Below the pieces are notes generated by a model. The model made no database searches and had not been told where the DNA came from. It saw only the letters and a program-made list of their open reading frames with translations. 64,000 nt of DNA from Microbacterium sp. SA39 (GTDB lineage: Bacteria; Actinomycetota; Actinomycetes; Actinomycetales; Microbacteriaceae): NCBI RefSeq assembly GCF_000967865.1, contig NZ_JXRU01000024.1, forward strand, positions 1-64,000, in the 5' to 3' direction. Position numbers and translations under genes: made by a program. Below, in pieces: positions 60,158 through 64,000 of the stretch (position 1 is its first letter; each line of letters opens with the position of its first letter).

Positions 60158-60550
60158 ATGGGCAAGCAGATGACCGAGATGCTCAAGGGCACTCTGGAGG
60201 GCATCGTTCTGGCCCTCCTCGCCGAGCAGCCGGCGTACGGGTACGAGATCACCGCGCGAGTACGCGACCACGGGTTCACCGACATCGCCGAGGGCACGAT
60301 CTACGCACTCCTCGTGCGCATCGAGCAGAAGAACCTCGTCGATGTCGAGAAGGTCCCGAGCGAGAAGGGACCGCCCCGCAAGGTGTACACCCTGAACGCG
60401 GCGGGCCTGCAGGAACTCGAGGACTTCTGGACCACCTGGAGCTTCCTCAAGACGCACATCGAACAGCTGAACACGAAAAGCACGAACAGCACGGGCACCA
60501 CCGAGAACAGCACCACCGAGAACAGCACCACCGAGAACAAGGAGAACTGA
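60158..60550 (+). CDS. PadR family regulator
   Basis: 130-residue PadR-type repressor. The winged helix covers about residues 8-85: LKGTLEGIVLALLAEQPAYG, then AEGTIYALLVRIEQKNLV and KGPPRKVYTLNAAGL. A short helix follows. The C-terminus is an unusual STTEN pentapeptide repeat encoded by three perfect 15-bp direct repeats (60495-60539). It heads an operon with DUF1048 and an ABC exporter, so it likely senses a toxic compound and derepresses its own export. Confidence 0.88.
   Translation: MGKQMTEMLKGTLEGIVLALLAEQPAYGYEITARVRDHGFTDIAEGTIYALLVRIEQKNLVDVEKVPSEKGPPRKVYTLNAAGLQELEDFWTTWSFLKTHIEQLNTKSTNSTGTTENSTTENSTTENKEN
60495..60539 (+). repeat. Three 15-bp tandem repeats in padR
   Basis: GCACCACCGAGAACA three times without change, encoding the STTEN repeats at the PadR C-terminus. 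The 15-bp unit keeps the frame if the copy number changes. Confidence 0.9.
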
Positions 60551-60552
60551 GC

Positions 60553-60921
60553 ATGGCCGCGAAGTGGATCGAAGCGATCACCGGATCCCTCGAAGAGAAG
60601 AAGCAGTACAAGCAGGCGCAGGCCCGCATCAACGCCCTCCCCGAGCCGTACCGCGAGATGGCGAAGGCGCAGCAGCGCTACAACATGTACTACGGCGGCG
60701 TCACCGACGGCGACACCATCGTGAAGATGTTCCTCGACATCGCCGACCTGTGGGAGCGGGCCGCGATCGACGGCACCCCCGTCTCGGCCATCGTCGGCGA
60801 CGACCCCGTCGAGTTCGCCGAGAACTACGCCGCGGCGTACGGCGGGCGGCAGTGGATCGACAAGGAGCGCGCACGCCTCATCAAGGCGTTCGACGACGCG
60901 AAGAAGAAGGAGGAGTCATGA
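60553..60921 (+). CDS. DUF1048 family protein
   Basis: 122-residue helical protein of DUF1048: MAAKWIEAITGSLEEKKQYK, LPEPYREMAKAQQRYNMYYGG, and VGDDPVEFAENYAAAYGG. The family is a companion of PadR regulators and ABC exporters; its function is unknown. It starts 2 bp after the padR stop and overlaps the ATPase gene by four bases (ATGA). Confidence 0.88.
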   Translation: MAAKWIEAITGSLEEKKQYKQAQARINALPEPYREMAKAQQRYNMYYGGVTDGDTIVKMFLDIADLWERAAIDGTPVSAIVGDDPVEFAENYAAAYGGRQWIDKERARLIKAFDDAKKKEES

Positions 60922-61736
60922 CCACCCCCGCCATCTGGGTGCGCGGCATCGAGAAGTCCTACAAGGAGCTGCACGTCCTGCGCGGCGTCGACTTCGAGGT
61001 CGAGAAGGGCAGCATCTTCGCCCTCCTCGGCTCGAACGGCGCCGGCAAGACGACCGTGGTGCGCATCCTCTCCACCCTGCTGAAGGCGGATGCCGGCACG
61101 GCATCCGTGCAGGGAGTCGATGTCGCGACCGATCCTCTCGGCGTCCGCGAGCGGATCAGCCTCACCGGGCAGTTCGCCGCGGTCGACGAGATCCTCACCG
61201 GACGCGAGAACCTCGTGCTGGTCGCGAAGCTGCGGCACCTCCCCGAGGCGGGGAAGGTCGCCGACGACCTGCTGGCGAAGTTCCGTCTGACGGATGCCGG
61301 TGCCCGCAAGGTCGGCACCTACTCCGGCGGCATGCGCCGCCGGCTCGACATCGCGATGAGCCTGGTCGGACACCCCGAGGTCATCTACCTCGACGAGCCG
61401 ACCACGGGCCTCGACCCCGAGGCGCGCATCGAGGTGTGGGACGTCATCAGGGAGCTCGCGAACACGGGCACCACGGTGCTCCTCACCACCCAGTACCTCG
61501 ATGAGGCCGAGCAGCTGGCCGACCGCATCGCGATCCTCCACGAGGGGCGCATCATCGCCAACGACACCCTCGCCGGGCTGAAGCGCCTGCTTCCGGCCGC
61601 GAAGGTCGAGTACGTCGAGAAGCAGCCCACCCTCGAGGAGATCTTCCTCACCCTCATCGGCCCTTCCGAGTCCCGGTCGTTGAGCGAGCGCAGCGAGACG
61701 AAACGCAGTGACGAAACGAGAGGAACAGCAGCATGA
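60918..61736 (+). CDS. ABC exporter ATPase (daunorubicin-resistance type)
   Basis: 272-residue ATPase: Walker A GSNGAGKTT (38-46), signature TYSGGMRRRLDIAMSL, Walker B VIYLDEPTTGLD, and the DrrA-like C-terminal PTLEEIFLTLIG. Residues from about 253 onward are encoded by a family B repeat (61675-61705), giving a tail [12 protein letters not shown] that has no counterpart in the family. It overlaps the permease start by four bases. With the permease it forms a drug or lipid exporter. Confidence 0.88.
   Translation: MTTPAIWVRGIEKSYKELHVLRGVDFEVEKGSIFALLGSNGAGKTTVVRILSTLLKADAGTASVQGVDVATDPLGVRERISLTGQFAAVDEILTGRENLVLVAKLRHLPEAGKVADDLLAKFRLTDAGARKVGTYSGGMRRRLDIAMSLVGHPEVIYLDEPTTGLDPEARIEVWDVIRELANTGTTVLLTTQYLDEAEQLADRIAILHEGRIIANDTLAGLKRLLPAAKVEYVEKQPTLEEIFLTLIGPSESRSLSERSETKRSDETRGTAA
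61675..61705 (+). repeat. Family B palindromic repeat unit inside a coding region
   Basis: A full unit: GGTCGTTGAGCGAGCGCAGC then GAGACGAAACG, read through in frame within the ABC ATPase gene. It encodes [10 protein letters not shown], 31 bp before the ATPase stop. The same strand and core as at 32463-32493. Confidence 0.9.
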
Positions 61737-62500
61737 CCACCCATTTCGCCGCCGACACGGCGACGCTCACCGGCCGCTCCATGCGGCACATCTTCCGCAG
61801 CCCCGACACGATCATCACGACCGCGGTCACCCCGATCGCCCTGATGCTGCTGTTCGTGTACGTCTTCGGAGGCGCTCTCAGTGAGAGCACCGACACCGAG
61901 AACTACGTGAACTACCTGCTCCCCGGCATCCTGCTCATCGCGATCGCATCCGGCATCGCCTACACGGCGTTCCGGTTGTTCACCGACATGCAGAGCGGCA
62001 TCTTCGAGCGGTTCCACTCCATGCCGATCGCCCGATCGAGCGTGCTGTGGGCGCACGTGCTCACCTCGCTCACCGCGAACGCGATCACCCTCGCGATCAT
62101 CTTCGGGGTCGGCTTCCTGATGGGCTTCCGCACCGGGGCGAGCGTCGGAGCGTGGCTCGCCGTGATCGGCATCCTGATGCTGTTCACGCTGGCGCTCACC
62201 TGGCTGGCGATCATCGCCGGACTCAACGCCAAGACGGTCGACGGCGCGAGCGCGTTCTCGTACCCGCTGATCTTCCTGCCGTTCATCAGCTCGGCGTTCG
62301 TGCCGACCGACACGATGCCGGCGCCCGTGCAGTGGTTCGCCGACAACCAGCCGGTCACCTCGATCGTCAACACCATCCAGGCGCTGTTCGCCGAGCAGCC
62401 GGTCGGCGACGACATCTGGATCGCTCTCGCCTGGTGCGTCGGCATCCTCGTGGTGGCCTACGTGTTGGCGATCATCTCCTACCGGAAGAAGGTCAGTTGA
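61733..62500 (+). CDS. ABC exporter permease (ABC-2 type)
   Basis: 255-residue ABC-2 permease with six membrane helices. It has the family features FRSPDTIITTAVTPIALMLL in the first helix, GIFERFHSMPIARSSVLW in the loop, and PLIFLPFISSAFVPTDTMP near the C-terminal end. It pairs with the preceding DrrA-type ATPase. It overlaps that gene by four bases (ATGA). Last gene of the PadR operon, before a strong hairpin. Confidence 0.88.
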   Translation: MTTHFAADTATLTGRSMRHIFRSPDTIITTAVTPIALMLLFVYVFGGALSESTDTENYVNYLLPGILLIAIASGIAYTAFRLFTDMQSGIFERFHSMPIARSSVLWAHVLTSLTANAITLAIIFGVGFLMGFRTGASVGAWLAVIGILMLFTLALTWLAIIAGLNAKTVDGASAFSYPLIFLPFISSAFVPTDTMPAPVQWFADNQPVTSIVNTIQALFAEQPVGDDIWIALAWCVGILVVAYVLAIISYRKKVS

Positions 62501-62519
62501 CTCTTCCGAGCGGGACGGG

Positions 62520-62555
62520 ACGCTCCGTCCGGGGTTCATACCCCGGACGGGGCGT
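62520..62555 (+). terminator. Terminator of the PadR-ABC operon
   Basis: Hairpin with a 15-bp stem (ACGCTCCGTCCGGGG / CCCCGGACGGGGCGT, one G-U pair) and a 6-nt loop TTCATA, 19 bp after the permease stop, followed by TTTCG. It is the strongest terminator-like structure in the window. Confidence 0.8.
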
Positions 62556-62584
62556 TTCGCTGCGCTCGGGGCGTGCGGCAGTCG

Positions 62585-62650
62585 GGAGGAGATCTGCGTT
62601 TCGGAGGGCCAAGACACCGCATTCGGTCCTCCGAAATGCAGATCTCCTCC
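62585..62650. repeat. Family E palindromic repeat
   Basis: 66-nt element: GGAGGAGATCTGCGTTTCGG then AGG, mirrored by CCTCCGAAATGCAGATCTCC then TCC. It lies between the exporter terminator and the convergent RidA gene. Confidence 0.9.
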
Positions 62651-62681
62651 GCAACGCGTGGGACTGCCGGATGGCGCGGGG

Positions 62682-63065
62682 TCAGGCCTGCGGCAGAGCA
62701 GCCACGACGTCGATCTCGACCAGGATGTTCGCCAGGTTCGAGCCGACCGTCGTGCGCACCGGGTACGGCGCCGTGAAGAACTCCTCGTAGGCCTCGTTGA
62801 ACTCGGCGAAGTCGGCGAGGTCCTGGAGGTGCACGGTCGACTTCACGACGTCGTCCAGGGTCAGCCCGTGCACGGCCAGGACCTTCTGGATGTTCCGGAG
62901 CACCTGACGCGTCTGATCGCCGACGCTCTCCGGGACGGCATGATCATTCGTCGCGTCCTGCGGGCCGAACCCCGCGGTGTACAGGAAGCCGTTGGCGACC
63001 ACCCCGTGGCTGTAGGGGCCGGCGGGCGTGGGTGCCCCGTCTGCGTAGAATCCGGTCTTCGGCAT
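62682..63065 (-). CDS. RidA family enamine/imine deaminase
   Basis: 127-residue RidA (YjgF/YER057c) protein. Family positions include GPYSHGVVANGFLYTAGFGPQ, DQTRQVLRNIQKVLAVHGLT, VVKSTVHLQDLADFAEFNEAY and the ligand-binding Arg in PVRTTVG. The C-terminal VEIDVVAAL is standard, with the catalytic-type Glu. It hydrolyses reactive enamine intermediates. Next to a D-aminoacylase-type gene, it may detoxify imines made during D-amino acid breakdown. Confidence 0.9.
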   Translation of the reverse strand: MPKTGFYADGAPTPAGPYSHGVVANGFLYTAGFGPQDATNDHAVPESVGDQTRQVLRNIQKVLAVHGLTLDDVVKSTVHLQDLADFAEFNEAYEEFFTAPYPVRTTVGSNLANILVEIDVVAALPQA

Positions 63066-63088
63066 CTTTCTTTCCTTTCGTTGACGAT

Positions 63089-64000
63089 TCAGGTTCGGGG
63101 TGCGCGACGGAGTCCCCGACCCGGGAGTGCGTCGGTCCGTTCTCCTTCGGCGAGAACGCGGATGCCGGCGACGAAGACGTCGTCGATGCCGACCCCGCGT
63201 CCGCGCGGGTCCGCATAGGTGGCGGTGTCGGCGACCGTCGCCGAGTCCACGATCGCGAGGTCGGCGATCGCCCCTGGTTCGACGGTGCCCCGACGCCCCA
63301 GTCCGAAGCGCCGGGCCGGTGACGTCGACAGGTGGTGCACAGCATCCGGCCAGGCCCAGGTCGCACGTTCGCGCACGTACTCGCGGAGGAACAGCGAGAA
63401 CGAGCCGGCGGCGCGGGGATGCGGATGGGCCCCGATGAAGATGCCGTCCGAGCCGCCCATGTGCGCGGGGTGGCTGAAGATACGGGCGAGCTCGGAGCCG
63501 GAGCGAGGACTGCGCACCGCCATGACCGCGCTGCATTCCAGACGCGATGCGGCGAGCGCGTCGAGAGCGAAGTCGATCGGCAGGACGCCCGCGCGCGCGG
63601 CAGCATCGCGCAGCGTGAGCCCGTGCGCCCAGTCCAGGTCGGGGGCGGCGAGGTGCGCGAGCGTGATCATCTCCGCCCATTCCGGACCGAGGCTCGCGCT
63701 CGTCACGGCTCGCGCCGTGCACAGTTCGCGCAGCGCAGCGCGCCGGGAGGGATCCGCGATGACCGCAACTGCCTCTGCCACGGGCAGCGCCGATACCTCC
63801 GGCGGCAAAAGCGGCATGCCCAAGAGCGTGCACCCCCGGGTGTAGGGGTAGGCGTCGAAGGTCACATCCACGCCGACGGCATCCAGCGCGGCGAGCTGCG
63901 CCAGCACGATGTCGGCATCGGCGTGGAAGTGCGAGATGTGCACGGGCAGCGTCGCCCCCGCACGCTCGGTGGCCCGACGGGCGATCTCGGCGATCTCTCC
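63089..64000 (-). CDS. N-acyl-D-amino-acid deacylase, partial
   Basis: C-terminal about 300 residues of an amidohydrolase of the D-aminoacylase/dihydroorotase-like family. The gene continues beyond the right edge. Visible are ARRATERAGATLPVHISHFH (metal His block), TFDAYPYTRGCTLL, the conserved Asp in MGGSDGIFIGAHPHPRAAG, and the C-terminal GTVEPGAIADLAIVDSATV typical of amidohydrolases. It deacylates N-acyl-D-amino acids or related compounds. RidA follows 23 bp downstream in the same operon. Confidence 0.85.
   Translation of the reverse strand, partial: GEIAEIARRATERAGATLPVHISHFHADADIVLAQLAALDAVGVDVTFDAYPYTRGCTLLGMPLLPPEVSALPVAEAVAVIADPSRRAALRELCTARAVTSASLGPEWAEMITLAHLAAPDLDWAHGLTLRDAAARAGVLPIDFALDALAASRLECSAVMAVRSPRSGSELARIFSHPAHMGGSDGIFIGAHPHPRAAGSFSLFLREYVRERATWAWPDAVHHLSTSPARRFGLGRRGTVEPGAIADLAIVDSATVADTATYADPRGRGVGIDDVFVAGIRVLAEGERTDALPGRGLRRAPRT

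Noticed and set aside
60495..60539. CRISPR-like short repeats
   Set aside because: The 15-bp units are directly adjacent without spacers and encode an in-frame peptide repeat.
1..64000. tRNA or rRNA genes, prophage or transposase
   Set aside because: No cloverleaf-type sequence with a conserved TTCGA arm in context, no rRNA stretch and no integrase or transposase motif was seen by eye; a tRNA scan would settle it.

Overview
The window is chromosomal DNA of a high-GC actinobacterium. Gene content, codon use (strong G/C third positions) and the recurring hexamer GGATGC/GCATCC all suggest Microbacteriaceae, most likely Microbacterium; this is an inference from style, not a database match. About 62 protein genes are supported. 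I saw no rRNA, tRNA, CRISPR array, transposase or phage gene.

Layout. 1-6100: a decayed aldo/keto reductase, then a run of small membrane or secreted proteins (938-2937), then housekeeping-style small genes. A 23-bp upstream element is shared by the gene at 938 and the gene at 5580-6041. 6197-9611: TetR with a divergent SDR, GNAT, VOC and a membrane protein. 9654-13617: a hydrolase remnant, a BKACE-type enzyme with a 6-phosphogluconate-dehydrogenase-like protein, and a Ser/Thr kinase. 13803-24078: an alpha-mannoside cluster (GH38 alpha-mannosidase, ROK kinase, MalFG-type permeases, binding protein, LacI regulator, mannose-6-phosphate isomerase) with matching LacI-type operators upstream of the binding-protein operon and of the isomerase. 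24128-28193: aldehyde dehydrogenase, zinc alcohol dehydrogenase and APC permease. 28388-34537: PhnB-like VOC, WYL regulator, purL, a microprotein, DUF2786, TraR/DksA and a VOC epimerase-like gene.

34849-39046: a phosphonate-type ABC transporter (phnD, phnC, phnE) with a tyrosine-phosphatase-like hydrolase and a TetR regulator. 39303-40385: a tartrate-dehydrogenase-like enzyme. 40490-51213: a peptide-use region (DppABCDF-type transporter, S9 peptidase, TetR, M20 peptidase, haloacetate-dehalogenase-like hydrolase). Two of its promoter regions share a 14-bp block. 51841-56080: GntR, mannonate-dehydratase-like enolase, gluconokinase and an SMP-30 lactonase, which together suggest sugar-acid catabolism. 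56097-60025: two SDRs, a VOC, an acidic DUF2004-like protein and an acetyl-xylan-esterase-like hydrolase. 60158-62500: a PadR-regulated ABC exporter with DUF1048. The window ends with RidA and a partial N-acyl-D-amino-acid deacylase.

The most unusual feature is in the spacers. At least six different families of 40-150 nt palindromic repeats, plus several single ones, fill the intergenic gaps. Some supply the stop codon or C-terminal tail of the adjacent gene (purL, the BKACE gene, an SDR, an ABC ATPase). One 146-nt nested palindrome sits between phnD and phnC.
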